The notes beneath the pieces were generated by a model, which saw only the letters and a program-made list of their open reading frames with translations, was not told where the DNA came from and did not search any database. The position numbers and the translations under genes are program-made. Below, in pieces: positions 52,435-62,350 of a stretch of DNA of 64,000 nucleotides. Origin of the DNA: an uncultured Burkholderiales bacterium (GTDB taxonomy: Bacteria > Pseudomonadota > Gammaproteobacteria > Burkholderiales > Burkholderiaceae_C); assembly GCA_903844385.1 (NCBI GenBank), contig CAIMTJ010000067.1, forward strand, positions 1-64,000, given 5' to 3'. The stretch's first letter is position 1. Each line of letters begins with the position of its first letter.

Positions 52435-53130
52435 TCAAATGGCCACCATTTGGCGAATGCCCTTGGCCTGCATTTCGCTACCGGGCCCATGGGCAATGAC
52501 TTCACCTCGCTCCATCACGCAATAGCGATCAGCCAACTCCTGAGCAAAATCGTAATACTGCTCGCACAGCAAGATGGCCATGTCGCCACGCTCAGCTAGC
52601 ATTTTGATCACGCGACCAATGTCTTTGATGATGCTTGGCTGAATTCCCTCGGTGGGCTCGTCCAACACCAACAGCTTGGGCTTGGCAGCCAGCGCTCGCG
52701 CAATGGCCAACTGCTGCTGCTGTCCTCCTGACAAGTCGCCGCCACGGCGGTGCTGCATCTGCGCCAAAACAGGGAAAAGCTCATAAAGTTCATCGGGAAC
52801 TTTGGCGCTCGCAGCCTTCATTGCCAAACCCATTTGCAAATTCTCAAGCACCGTTAAACGACCAAAAATCTCACGCCCCTGGGGCACATAACCAATGCCC
52901 ACTCGAGCGCGTTGATAAGGGGTCATGTGATGGATCGGCTTGCCCTCCAACATGATTTCACCACTGCGGATGGGCACCACCCCCATCAATGACTTGAGCA
53001 AAGTGGTTTTACCAACCCCATTGCGACCCAAAAGAACCGTGACTTGACCGACTTCTGCCTCCAAGGAGACCGAGCGCAAAATGTGCGAGCCGCCGTAATA
53101 CTGATTGACTTGATCAAGAGTTAGTAACAT
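52435..53130 (-). CDS. urtE: Urea ABC transporter ATP-binding protein UrtE
   Basis: LLGRNGVGKTTLLKSLMGV...DLSGGQQQQLAIARALAAKPKLLVLDEPTEGIQPSIIKDIG. Confidence 0.94.
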   Translation of the reverse strand: MLLTLDQVNQYYGGSHILRSVSLEAEVGQVTVLLGRNGVGKTTLLKSLMGVVPIRSGEIMLEGKPIHHMTPYQRARVGIGYVPQGREIFGRLTVLENLQMGLAMKAASAKVPDELYELFPVLAQMQHRRGGDLSGGQQQQLAIARALAAKPKLLVLDEPTEGIQPSIIKDIGRVIKMLAERGDMAILLCEQYYDFAQELADRYCVMERGEVIAHGPGSEMQAKGIRQMVAI

Positions 53131-54012
53131 TCATCGCCCCAAATAAACTTCAATCACCCGCTCATCTTGTTGAACTTCCTGCAAAGTCCCCTGCGCCAAC
53201 ACTGAACCCTCACTGAGCACAGTAACGGTCTCAGAAATGGCGGCGATAAAACTCATGTCATGCTCGACCACCATCAAGGAGTGCTTGCCCTTCAAGGACA
53301 AAAAAAGCTCTGCAGTTCGTGCCGTTTCTTGATCGGTCATTCCAGCCACGGGCTCATCGAGCAGCAACAACACAGGGTCTTGCATGAGCAGCATACCAAT
53401 CTCAAGCCATTGCTTTTGACCATGGCTTAAATAACCCGCTTCTTGGTACACGTGTGCACTCAACTGGATGGTCTCAAGCACCTCAGCCAAACGGTCTGAG
53501 TAAGCCGAATCGAGTTTAAAAAACAAGGATGAACTCACACCTTTACCATTGCGAGTCTTCAGAGCCAACTCCAAATTCTCAAACACATTGAGGTGCTCAA
53601 AAACGGTGGGTTTTTGAAACTTACGGCCCACCCCCAACTGGGCAATCTCGGGCTCACTGTGCTGGAGCAAATCAATGGTGCTGCCTAAAAATACCTGGCC
53701 AAAATCCGGTCTCGTTTTACCCGTGATGATGTCCATCATGGTGGTCTTGCCCGCGCCGTTGGGGCCAATGACACAACGAAGCTCGCCTGGAGCGATGTCA
53801 ATATTCAAGTTGTTAATGGCCTTAAAGCCATCAAAACTCACATGGACGCCTTCCAAATACAAAATACGGCCATGGGCCAAATCGATCTCGCCTTGGCTCT
53901 TCAAGCGCGAATAACTGGTACCTCGACCACCTGAATCGGTGTTGACCGACTGGACTTTGGTCAAATGCGCCTCAATGCGCTTGGACCCGAGCTCCATTAA
54001 ATCGGGCGTCAT
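53131..54012 (-). CDS. urtD: Urea ABC transporter ATP-binding protein UrtD
   Basis: IGPNGAGKTTMMDIITGKTRPD...YLSHGQKQWLEIGMLLMQDPVLLLLDEPVAGMT. ATG 54012 overlaps the urtC stop; the ORF track starts at 54219. Confidence 0.94.
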   Translation of the reverse strand: MTPDLMELGSKRIEAHLTKVQSVNTDSGGRGTSYSRLKSQGEIDLAHGRILYLEGVHVSFDGFKAINNLNIDIAPGELRCVIGPNGAGKTTMMDIITGKTRPDFGQVFLGSTIDLLQHSEPEIAQLGVGRKFQKPTVFEHLNVFENLELALKTRNGKGVSSSLFFKLDSAYSDRLAEVLETIQLSAHVYQEAGYLSHGQKQWLEIGMLLMQDPVLLLLDEPVAGMTDQETARTAELFLSLKGKHSLMVVEHDMSFIAAISETVTVLSEGSVLAQGTLQEVQQDERVIEVYLGR

Positions 54013-55127
54013 GAGTGAGCTCCTTCTTTTTTGAAGTATTTTTGAACAAATCCCACCACCCCCAGTGGCAAAAATAACGTCACCAAGATGAACAGTGCAC
54101 CCAGGAAATAAAGCCAAATGGAAGGCGCGGTGACGGTGAGCCAACTTTTGGCCAAATTGACCAAGAATGCACCCACGATTGGACCAATCAAGGTACCACG
54201 ACCACCCACCGCCGTCCAAATGGCAATCTCAATCGATTGAGCTGGACTCATCTCGCTTGGATTGATGATTCCCACTTGGGGGACATAGAGGGCACCAGCG
54301 ACAGCACACATCAAGGCCGAGAGTGTCCAGATTGACAACTTATACGGCAATGGCGAGTAACCCGAAAACATCACCCGACTCTCAGCATCACGAATGGCCA
54401 TCAAAACGCGACCCATCTTGCTTGCCATGATCCATTTGGCCAACAAGTAAAAGCCCATCAAAAATACCCCTGACAAAATAAACAACAGTATCCTCATCTC
54501 TTGCGTTGCGATGGGGTAGCCGAGGATGCGTTTAAAGTCGGTAAAGCCGTTGTTACCACCAAAGCCTGTTTCATTTCTAAAAAACAACAGCATGCACGCA
54601 TAAGTCAAGGCCTGAGTGATGATGGAGAAATAAACCCCCTTGATGCGCGAGCGAAATGCGAAATACCCAAAGATCCATGCGATCAATGCCGGAACGATCA
54701 AAATGGTGAGAACGGTGGCCCAAAAACTGTCGCTCAATGCCCAATGCCAAGGCAAGGTTTTCCAGTCCAAAAAGACCATGAAATCGGGCAAATCGGATTT
54801 GTAATTGCCGTCTCGACCGATTTGTCGCATCAAGTACATGCCCATGGCGTAACCACCGAGCGCAAAAAACAAACCATGCCCAAGCGACAAAATACCACTG
54901 AAGCCCCAAATCAAATCCATGGCCAAGGCACAAATGGCATAGCACATGATTTTCCCAACCAATGCAATGGCAAAGTCACTGACGTGAAAAATGCTGTCTG
55001 GTGAAACCACCATATTGAGCAAGGGAATGCCCAAGCACACCAAGAGAGCCAAAACGGCAAATACACCCCAACCCCAAGGGGTGAGCAAGCTCTTGGGCTG
55101 GGCGAAGAGGATGGATGGTTGGGTCAT
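54009..55127 (-). CDS. urtC: Urea ABC transporter permease UrtC
   Basis: DLIWGFSGILSLGHGLFFALGGYAMGMYLMRQIG...AVGGRGTLIGPIVGAFLVN. Confidence 0.94.
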   Translation of the reverse strand: MTQPSILFAQPKSLLTPWGWGVFAVLALLVCLGIPLLNMVVSPDSIFHVSDFAIALVGKIMCYAICALAMDLIWGFSGILSLGHGLFFALGGYAMGMYLMRQIGRDGNYKSDLPDFMVFLDWKTLPWHWALSDSFWATVLTILIVPALIAWIFGYFAFRSRIKGVYFSIITQALTYACMLLFFRNETGFGGNNGFTDFKRILGYPIATQEMRILLFILSGVFLMGFYLLAKWIMASKMGRVLMAIRDAESRVMFSGYSPLPYKLSIWTLSALMCAVAGALYVPQVGIINPSEMSPAQSIEIAIWTAVGGRGTLIGPIVGAFLVNLAKSWLTVTAPSIWLYFLGALFILVTLFLPLGVVGFVQKYFKKEGAHS

Positions 55128-55196
55128 GATGTCCGTATCAAACAAATAAAAAAATTCAGAGCTCACTCGATCAAAATAAAGCGCTGTCTTTGTGCT

Positions 55197-56777
55197 TTAA
55201 GCTTCAGCTGAGCGTCCCTTCATCGCAAAGAGTCCTTGGGGTCTTTTTTGGATAAAGAAAATGATGAATACCAAGACGGCGATCTTGGCAAGCACTGCGC
55301 CCGCTAAGCCTTCCAGAAGTTTGTTGATGACGCCCAAGCCAATGGCCGCGTAAACACTGCCCAATAGTTGGCCTACGCCCCCCAAGACCACCACCATGAA
55401 GGAGTCAACAATATAACTTTGTCCCAAGTCAGGCCCCACATTGCCAATTTGACTCAAGGCACAACCTGCAAGTCCCGCGATTCCAGAGCCCAGGGCAAAC
55501 GCATAGGTGTCAATGCGCGAGGTGTTCACGCCCAGGCATGACGCCATGGGGCGGTTTTGAGTGACGCCGCGAACAAACAGTCCTAAACGTGTACGGCCAA
55601 TGAGCAAACTCATCCCGAGTAGAACCAAACCGGCAAAAACAATGATCAGCATGCGGTTCCAAGGCAAGATCAAATTTGACAACACTTCAATCCCACCACT
55701 CATCCAGACGGGGTTTTCCACACCCACATTTTGTGCGCCAAAGATGGATCGCACCAATTGCATGAGCATCAAACTGATCCCCCAAGTCGCAAGCAAGGTC
55801 TCAAGAGGTCGACCATATAAATGCTTCAACACCACTCGCTCGATGACAGCGCCGACCAATGCAGAGGTCAAAAATGATGCAGGAATGGCCACCAATAAAT
55901 AAACGTCAAACCACTCAGGATAATGCGCACGGAAAAACATTTGCACAACATAGGTGGCATAAGCCCCGACCATCATGAGCTCGCCGTGCGCCATGTTGAT
56001 CACACCCATCAACCCGTAGGTGATGGCCAAGCCTAGAGCCACCAAAAGCAAGATCGAGCCCAAACTCAGCCCCGTAAAAATAACCCCCAGGCGTTCTCCC
56101 CAAGCCAAAGCGGATTGAATTTTTTGCAATGATTTTTTAATTTCTGCTTTGATCTCCACATTCGCCTCTTGCCCCATGCGGTCATTGAGAATACGTTGGG
56201 TATCCGGTGTTTTACTGTTGCCCAAGGTTTTCACCGAAGCGAGTCTGATCGCATCATCTGGACTATTGATTTCGATGGCAGCTTTGGCATAGGCCAACTG
56301 GATTTTCAATGCATCGACTTGTTCTGCCTCGAGCGCCTTGACGAGCAATGGTAATTTGCTAGGGTCTGGCTCTTTGAGCATGGCCTTGATGGCTTTCAAA
56401 CGAAGCGCCTGATCTGGACTCAATAAGCTCAAACTAGCAAGGGCTGCATCAAGCTCTCCGCGCATACGGTTGTTGCTCACCACATCCTCAGCGCTATCGG
56501 GCATGTCGAGACTCTCCCCTGTGACAGGATCGATGGCTTTGGCGCCTTGCAAGACATAGACTTGTTGCTGGGCAATCTTCACGCTGTCATTTGAGAGCGC
56601 TTGAATCAAAACAATGGCTCTGGGGTCTGCATGCTCGATGATGGCTGCAAGCGCCTTGAGCCTGTCGTCGGTCTCACCGCTGGACAATGCAAAAGCCTCT
56701 TGAGGCGTGAGCGCATGACCAAGCACGGGCAACAACAAGGACAAGACCAAAAAGACAGGGGTAATAAAACGTTTCAT
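55197..56777 (-). CDS. urtB: Urea ABC transporter permease UrtB
   Basis: N-terminal periplasmic helical region, then LLLVALGLAITYGLMGVINMAHGELMMVGAYATYVVQ...GVGQLLGSVYAAIGLG. Confidence 0.94.
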   Translation of the reverse strand: MKRFITPVFLVLSLLLPVLGHALTPQEAFALSSGETDDRLKALAAIIEHADPRAIVLIQALSNDSVKIAQQQVYVLQGAKAIDPVTGESLDMPDSAEDVVSNNRMRGELDAALASLSLLSPDQALRLKAIKAMLKEPDPSKLPLLVKALEAEQVDALKIQLAYAKAAIEINSPDDAIRLASVKTLGNSKTPDTQRILNDRMGQEANVEIKAEIKKSLQKIQSALAWGERLGVIFTGLSLGSILLLVALGLAITYGLMGVINMAHGELMMVGAYATYVVQMFFRAHYPEWFDVYLLVAIPASFLTSALVGAVIERVVLKHLYGRPLETLLATWGISLMLMQLVRSIFGAQNVGVENPVWMSGGIEVLSNLILPWNRMLIIVFAGLVLLGMSLLIGRTRLGLFVRGVTQNRPMASCLGVNTSRIDTYAFALGSGIAGLAGCALSQIGNVGPDLGQSYIVDSFMVVVLGGVGQLLGSVYAAIGLGVINKLLEGLAGAVLAKIAVLVFIIFFIQKRPQGLFAMKGRSAEA

Positions 56778-56861
56778 CTCTAGCCAGTGCAACTTGTAAA
56801 ATTAATCTCAACGAACTCTGAGGATCATTGTCTGCCATGGATATGACTTGACCACTTTGTC

Positions 56862-56890
56862 AAAAGTAAGGGCGCCCAAAGCGCCCTTAC
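56862..56890 (-). terminator. Intrinsic terminator/attenuator-like hairpin between urtA and urtB
   Basis: Minus strand GTAAGGGCGC-TTTGG-GCGCCCTTAC-TTTT: 10-bp perfect stem, 5-nt loop, short U tract. Confidence 0.8.
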
Positions 56891-56913
56891 TCACTTAAGT
56901 TGATTGCCTAAAC

Positions 56914-58185
56914 TTATTTTATTACAGGCTCATCAGGCTTCTTGTCGTTGCCTGGAATGTAAGGGCTCCATGGTTTGGCCTTCACAGGACCAGGAGTTTT
57001 CCAGACCACGTTGAACTGACCATCGGCCTTGACTTCACCAATGAACACCGACTTGTGCAAGTGGTGGTTCTTGGGATCCATCATGGAGGTGATGCCACTG
57101 GGTGCTTTGAATGTTTGACCTGCCATGGCAGCAATGACTTTATCCACATCCGTAGACTTGGCTTTTTCAACAGCTTGCTTCCACATATTGATACCAATGT
57201 AACTCGCCTCCATGGGGTCGTTGGTCAAAGGCTTGTCCTTGTGTCCAGCAATGCCCTTGGCTTTGGCATAGGTGGACCATTTTTTGATGAACTCATCATT
57301 CGTTGGGTTCTTGATGCTCATGAAATAGTTCCATGCAGCCAAGTGACCCACCAAGGGCTTGGCATCCACACCACGCAACTCTTCTTCACCCACAGAGAAT
57401 GCAACGACAGGAACGTCTTTGGCTTTCAAGCCAGCATTGCCCAATTCTTTGTAAAAAGGAACATTGGAGTCGCCATTAATGGTAGAAACCACGGCAGTTT
57501 TACCGCCTGTTGAGAACTTCTTGATATCCGCCACGATGGTCTGATAATCAGAGTGACCAAATGGGGTGTACTTCTCATCAATATCGGAGTCATTCACACC
57601 TTTAGAGTGCAAGTAAGCACGCAAAATTTTGTTAGTGGTTCTAGGGTAGACATAGTCTGTACCCAATAACACCCAACGCTTGGCCGCTCCACCATCTTTG
57701 CTCATCAAGTAGTCGACTGCAGGAATGGCCTGCTGATTAGGCGCTGCACCGGTGTAGAACACATTTTTCGACAACTCTTCGCCTTCGTATTGAACGGGAT
57801 AAAACAACAAACCGTTGAGCTCCTCAACAACGGGCAATACTGATTTACGGCTCACCGATGTCCAGCAACCAAAAATAACGGAAACCTTATCCTGGGTCAA
57901 CAACTGTTTGGTCTTCTCAGCAAACAAGGGCCAATCTGACGCTGGATCGACCACCACGGGCTCGAGCTTTTTACCCAAAACGCCGCCCTTGGCATTGATC
58001 TCATCAATCGCCATCAAAATGGTGTCTTTCAACACGGACTCAGAAATGGCCATGGTTCCAGATAAAGAATGCAACACACCAACCTTGATGGTGTCTGCGG
58101 CAAAAGTCATTGTTGACCAAGCCAAGCTGCCAGCTGTCACAGCTGCCGCTGCCGCAATAGCAGTGAGACGACGACGATTAATCAT
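56914..58185 (-). CDS. urtA: Urea ABC transporter substrate-binding protein UrtA
   Basis: MINRRRLTAIAAAAAVTAGSLAWSTMTFAADTIKVGVLHSLSGTMAISESVLKDTILMAIDEINAKGGVLGKKLEPVVVDPASDWPLFAEK. Confidence 0.96.
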   Translation of the reverse strand: MINRRRLTAIAAAAAVTAGSLAWSTMTFAADTIKVGVLHSLSGTMAISESVLKDTILMAIDEINAKGGVLGKKLEPVVVDPASDWPLFAEKTKQLLTQDKVSVIFGCWTSVSRKSVLPVVEELNGLLFYPVQYEGEELSKNVFYTGAAPNQQAIPAVDYLMSKDGGAAKRWVLLGTDYVYPRTTNKILRAYLHSKGVNDSDIDEKYTPFGHSDYQTIVADIKKFSTGGKTAVVSTINGDSNVPFYKELGNAGLKAKDVPVVAFSVGEEELRGVDAKPLVGHLAAWNYFMSIKNPTNDEFIKKWSTYAKAKGIAGHKDKPLTNDPMEASYIGINMWKQAVEKAKSTDVDKVIAAMAGQTFKAPSGITSMMDPKNHHLHKSVFIGEVKADGQFNVVWKTPGPVKAKPWSPYIPGNDKKPDEPVIK

Positions 58186-58264
58186 TAAGTTACTCCGTTG
58201 AAGTTGAGGACAAGAATCTGTAGATCAAACGCGCTTTTGTTTGTAAGACCTGACAGTAGAGCTT

Positions 58265-58280
58265 TGCAAAGCCCGTGCCA
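58265..58280 (-). promoter_or_regulatory. Sigma-54 promoter for urtA
   Basis: Minus strand TGGCACGGGCTTTGCA, exact match to TGGCACG-N4-TTGCW; 80 bp upstream of the urtA ATG. Confidence 0.88.
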
Positions 58281-58362
58281 CAAAATAGAAAACCATTTCC
58301 CAACATAAAGTAGTCTTACGACAGATTGACGCACCAATAGATCATTTTTACGGTCAAAGCAA

Positions 58363-58379
58363 TGCACCATAGTCGTGCA
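58363..58379. promoter_or_regulatory. NtrC-type binding dyad 1, urtA/ureA intergenic
   Basis: TGCAC-CATAGTC-GTGCA, perfect 5-bp arms, 7-bp spacer. Confidence 0.82.
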
Positions 58380-58391
58380 GATAGTCTGCCT

Positions 58392-58408
58392 TGAACTTTT
58401 TTGGTGCA
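58392..58408. promoter_or_regulatory. NtrC-type binding dyad 2, urtA/ureA intergenic
   Basis: TGAAC-TTTTTTG-GTGCA, close to the classical TGCACTATTTTGGTGCA-type site (one arm mismatch); centre 29 bp from dyad 1. Confidence 0.72.
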
Positions 58409-58478
58409 TAAAACTTCAAGGCATGATCTCCGGTAACTTTGAACGCATTGAAAAACGATATAACATGTACATTGGTGC

Positions 58479-58494
58479 TGGCACGCATGTTGCC
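58479..58494 (+). promoter_or_regulatory. Sigma-54 promoter for ureA
   Basis: TGGCACGCATGTTGCC matches TGGCACG-N4-TTGC; 39 bp upstream of the ureA ATG. Confidence 0.85.
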
Positions 58495-58533
58495 GAATTC
58501 ATATCCTTTCTTATTGCAAAGTGGATCATCCCC

Positions 58534-58836
58534 ATGGAACTCACCCCAAGAGAAAAAGACAAATTATTGATTTTCACCGCCGCCTTGCTCGCTGAAAGAC
58601 GCAAGGAGAGAGGGGTCAAACTCAATTATCCGGAAGCGATTGCTTTGATCAGTGCTTTCGTCATGGAAGGCGCACGTGATGGCAACACGGTGGCAGAGCT
58701 CATGAGCTCGGCAAGAGGCGTTCTGAGCCGCAGCGATGTGATGGACGGCATTGCTGAAATGATCCCTGACATTCAAGTCGAGGCCACCTTTCCAGATGGC
58801 ACTAAATTGGTCACCGTTCATCAGCCTATTATTTAA
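58534..58836 (+). CDS. ureA: Urease subunit gamma
   Basis: [50 protein letters not shown]. The ORF track start (58375) lies inside the promoter region. Confidence 0.97.
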   Translation: MELTPREKDKLLIFTAALLAERRKERGVKLNYPEAIALISAFVMEGARDGNTVAELMSSARGVLSRSDVMDGIAEMIPDIQVEATFPDGTKLVTVHQPII

Positions 58837-58919
58837 TATGTCTCTGAAGGCTCGCTGTTCCAATGAGCCCCCAGGACAACTTTCAAACGCTATTTTCTTG
58901 GCAACCACATGAGGTCTTT

Positions 58920-59225
58920 ATGATTCCTGGAGAACTTCTCATCGACTCGGGAGAGCACCCCCTGAACCCCAAGCGCAAATGCATCACCCTCGTGGTGCAA
59001 AACCAGTCGGATCGTCCCATCCAAGTGGGTTCCCATTACCATTTTGCTGAAACCAATTCGGCCTTGGGTTTTGATCGTGAAGCTGCCAAAGGCATGCGAC
59101 TCAACATCGCTTCGGGCACTGCAGTTCGGTTTGAGCCGGGTCAACAAAGGACGGTTGAATTGGTGGATTTCAGTGGTTCGCGTGAAATTTATGGCTTTCG
59201 TGGCCTCGTTCAAGGAGCACTGTGA
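58920..59225 (+). CDS. ureB: Urease subunit beta
   Basis: [46 protein letters not shown]. Confidence 0.96.
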   Translation: MIPGELLIDSGEHPLNPKRKCITLVVQNQSDRPIQVGSHYHFAETNSALGFDREAAKGMRLNIASGTAVRFEPGQQRTVELVDFSGSREIYGFRGLVQGAL

Positions 59226-60970
59226 TGGCCAGTATTGAAAAAAGAGCCTATGCGGAAATGTATGGCCCCACCATGGGTGACCGAGTCCGTTTGGCCGACA
59301 CCGAGCTCATCATCGAAGTGGAAAAAGATTACACACTCTTGGCAGGTGGCTATGGCGAAGAAGTGAAATTTGGTGGCGGCAAAACCATTCGAGACGGCAT
59401 GGCGCAGTCGCAACGAACGCGCGACGCGGCTTTGGGTTTGGGTCCTCAGTCAGGCGGTGCCGTGGACACCGTCATGACCAACGCCTTGATCGTGGATCAT
59501 TGGGGTATTGTGAAAGCGGACATTGGATTAAAAAATGGACGAATCGCCTCTATTGGCAAAGCAGGCAACCCTGACACCCAACCTGGTGTTGACATCATCA
59601 TTGGGCCTGGTACAGAAATCATCAGCTGTGAAGGCATGATCGTCACTGCTGGCGCCATTGACACCCACATCCACTTCATTTCGCCCCAGCAAATAGAAGA
59701 GGCTTTGGCCAGTGGGGTGACCACGATGATCGGGGGGGGTACGGGTCCCGCCACAGGCACCTTTGCAACGACTTGCACGCCTGGCGCTTGGCACTTGGAG
59801 CGTATGCTCCAAGCCGCAGAAGCTTTCCCCATGAATTTGGGCTTCCTTGGCAAAGGCAATGCATCTTTACCAGGTGCTTTGCATGAACAAATTAATGCCG
59901 GCGCCATTGGCCTCAAACTCCATGAAGATTGGGGAACCACACCTGCGGCCATTGACAACTGCCTGAGTGTGGCCGAGCTCACCGACACCCAAGTGGCCAT
60001 CCACACCGACACGCTCAACGAGTCGGGTTTTGTAGAGGACACCATTGCCGCCTTCAAGGGCCGCACCATTCACTCCTTCCACACCGAAGGCGCTGGCGGC
60101 GGACACGCACCCGATATCATGAAGGTGGTGGGAGAGAGCAACGTTTTGCCCTCCTCCACCAACCCCACTCGGCCCTACACCATCAACACCTTGGACGAGC
60201 ATGTCGACATGTTGATGGTCTGCCATCATTTGGATCCCGCCATTGCGGAAGATTTGGCGTTTGCTGAAAGTCGCATTCGAAAAGAAACCATAGCAGCAGA
60301 AGACATTCTCCATGACTTGGGCGCGATCAGCATGTTCAGCTCTGACAGCCAAGCCATGGGGCGTGTGGGCGAAGTGATTTTGCGCTGCTGGCAAACTGCT
60401 CACAAAATGAAAGTTCAACGCGGCGCCTTGCCCGAAGACAACAGTCGACACGACAATGCCCGCGTCAAGCGCTACATCGCCAAATTGGCCATCAATCCTG
60501 CCATCACCCACGGCATCAGCCACGAGGTGGGCAGCATTGAGGTGGGTAAATGGGCGGATTTGGTCATTTGGAGACCCGCGTTTTTTGGGGTCAAGCCGTC
60601 CACAATCATCAAAGGCGGCACGATTGCCATGGCTGCGATGGGCGACCCCAATGCGTCCATTCCCACACCTCAACCCGTGCACTACCGCCCGATGTTTGGT
60701 GCGTTTGGACGCTCCTTGAGTAAAAGCTGTCTGACCTTTGTTTCACAAGCAGCCCTGGGTTTGGATATCGCTGCCCAATTTGGCCTACAAAAAAACTTGG
60801 CTGCCGTCAAGAACACAAGAAGTGTGGGCAAAAGAGACATGGTTCACAATCACTATTTACCCAAGATGGAAATCAATCCTCAAAGCTATGAGGTAAGGGC
60901 CGATGGCCTTTTGCTCACCTGTGAGCCCGCGGTCGCTTTGCCCATGACACAACGCTATTTTCTATTTTGA
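59225..60970 (+). CDS. ureC: Urease subunit alpha
   Basis: [29 protein letters not shown]...[34 protein letters not shown]...GLKLHEDWG...[22 protein letters not shown]. Confidence 0.98.
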   Translation: MASIEKRAYAEMYGPTMGDRVRLADTELIIEVEKDYTLLAGGYGEEVKFGGGKTIRDGMAQSQRTRDAALGLGPQSGGAVDTVMTNALIVDHWGIVKADIGLKNGRIASIGKAGNPDTQPGVDIIIGPGTEIISCEGMIVTAGAIDTHIHFISPQQIEEALASGVTTMIGGGTGPATGTFATTCTPGAWHLERMLQAAEAFPMNLGFLGKGNASLPGALHEQINAGAIGLKLHEDWGTTPAAIDNCLSVAELTDTQVAIHTDTLNESGFVEDTIAAFKGRTIHSFHTEGAGGGHAPDIMKVVGESNVLPSSTNPTRPYTINTLDEHVDMLMVCHHLDPAIAEDLAFAESRIRKETIAAEDILHDLGAISMFSSDSQAMGRVGEVILRCWQTAHKMKVQRGALPEDNSRHDNARVKRYIAKLAINPAITHGISHEVGSIEVGKWADLVIWRPAFFGVKPSTIIKGGTIAMAAMGDPNASIPTPQPVHYRPMFGAFGRSLSKSCLTFVSQAALGLDIAAQFGLQKNLAAVKNTRSVGKRDMVHNHYLPKMEINPQSYEVRADGLLLTCEPAVALPMTQRYFLF

Positions 60971-61007
60971 TCAGGTCCTTCACAACCCATTCACCAGGCG
61001 ATCTATT

Positions 61008-61577
61008 TTGACAGTCAACGTATTTCACAAGCACCTGCCCAAAGGACTCGGCCTGGCCCAAGTTTTGATCAACAAGGCCCCATTTGTGAGCTTGGCTTGG
61101 GATCAACGACAAAAAAGTCGACTTCATGCCATGGACTCGCAGGGTCAAGAGGTGGCTATTTTTATTCCTCGTGGCAAAGTGCTTCGCTCTGGCGACGTAC
61201 TGCTGAGCGAAGAGGGCGCATTTTTGCGCATTGAATCGGCCCCTGAATCGCTGCTTCACATTTCAGCCTGTCCCATACACTCCGCACCTCATGACCTTTT
61301 GAGGGCGGCTTATCACCTGGGCAATCGTCACATTCCCATCGAGGTTCAAGCGCAGCATCTCAAGATTGAACCCGACCATGTTCTCGAAAATCTGTTGGTG
61401 AGCATGGGGCTGATCGTCAAGCACGTGGATGCGCCCTTTGAGCCCGAGAGCGGTGCTTATGCCGAGACTGCTCATGCCCACTCAAAGAGTCACCATCACG
61501 GTGTTGACGAGCACGAGACTCATCACCATCACCATGACTCCCACAGTCATGCAGACCACCCGCACGCCCACGACTGA
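61008..61577 (+). CDS. ureE: Urease accessory protein UreE (His-rich C-terminus)
   Basis: UreE-like fold with C-terminal HAHSKSHHHGVDEHETHHHHHDSHSHADHPHAHD nickel-binding tail. Confidence 0.93.
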   Translation: MTVNVFHKHLPKGLGLAQVLINKAPFVSLAWDQRQKSRLHAMDSQGQEVAIFIPRGKVLRSGDVLLSEEGAFLRIESAPESLLHISACPIHSAPHDLLRAAYHLGNRHIPIEVQAQHLKIEPDHVLENLLVSMGLIVKHVDAPFEPESGAYAETAHAHSKSHHHGVDEHETHHHHHDSHSHADHPHAHD

Positions 61578-61642
61578 TCAGCTGGTGGCCATACACCATC
61601 GAAACCACCTCCCCGACCACGCGCTCACTCACTCACACCTTC

Positions 61643-62350
61643 ATGACTCAGCACGCTTTCAGTGTCATCTCACTCATGAAGCTCATGTGGTTGGGCTCAC
61701 CCACACTTCCCGTGGGTGGTTTTTCATATTCGGAAGGCATGGAGATGGCTGTTGAACAAGGCCTGGTCCATGACGAAGCGTCTGCACTTGAGTGGCTACT
61801 CGATCAGATGCATCTCAACCAAGCAAGGGGGGACTGGTCGCTGCTTGCGCAAGCGGTGGAGGTCTGGCAACATTTCGACCAAGACCAGACGAGGCAGACC
61901 ATCACAGAACTCAATTCCTGGGTCCTCATGACTCGAGAGAGTTCAGAATTCAGACAGCAGACCTTACAAATGGGTCGCTCTTTGCTCACATGGCTCAATG
62001 CCAATGATCGCGCACAAGATCCCCGTGTTGTCTTATGCAATGGGTTTGAAGAACCCACATGGCCCCTCATTTATGCCTTGGCACTGGCGATGAGTACCAC
62101 CGATTTAAGCCTCGCAGTGGCATCACACGCCTTTGGGTGGGCGGAGAACATGGTACAAACGGCGATGAAAACCATCCCCTTGGGGCAACTGTCTGGGCAG
62201 CGATTGCTCAATGCCATGCTGGTAGAGATCCCGCAAGCGGTTGAATTTGCCATCCAACTGCCTGAAAAAGATCGACAAGTGTTCACGCCTGGCTTGGCCA
62301 TCTTGAGCGCTCAACATGAAGATCAATACTCGAGACTATTCCGATCATGA
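61643..62350 (+). CDS. ureF: Urease accessory protein UreF
   Basis: [42 protein letters not shown]. Confidence 0.94.
   Translation: MTQHAFSVISLMKLMWLGSPTLPVGGFSYSEGMEMAVEQGLVHDEASALEWLLDQMHLNQARGDWSLLAQAVEVWQHFDQDQTRQTITELNSWVLMTRESSEFRQQTLQMGRSLLTWLNANDRAQDPRVVLCNGFEEPTWPLIYALALAMSTTDLSLAVASHAFGWAENMVQTAMKTIPLGQLSGQRLLNAMLVEIPQAVEFAIQLPEKDRQVFTPGLAILSAQHEDQYSRLFRS

Noticed and set aside
58375-58533. N-terminal extension of ureA in the ORF track
   Set aside because: Covers the sigma-54 promoter and NtrC dyads; canonical UreA starts at [14 protein letters not shown] (58534).
59867-60682. 271-aa minus-strand ORF
   Set aside because: Antisense to ureC; no recognisable domain.
61478-61574. Cat/cac-rich repeat at the end of ureE
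   Set aside because: Codes for the His-rich nickel-binding tail expected of UreE; not a separate repeat element.
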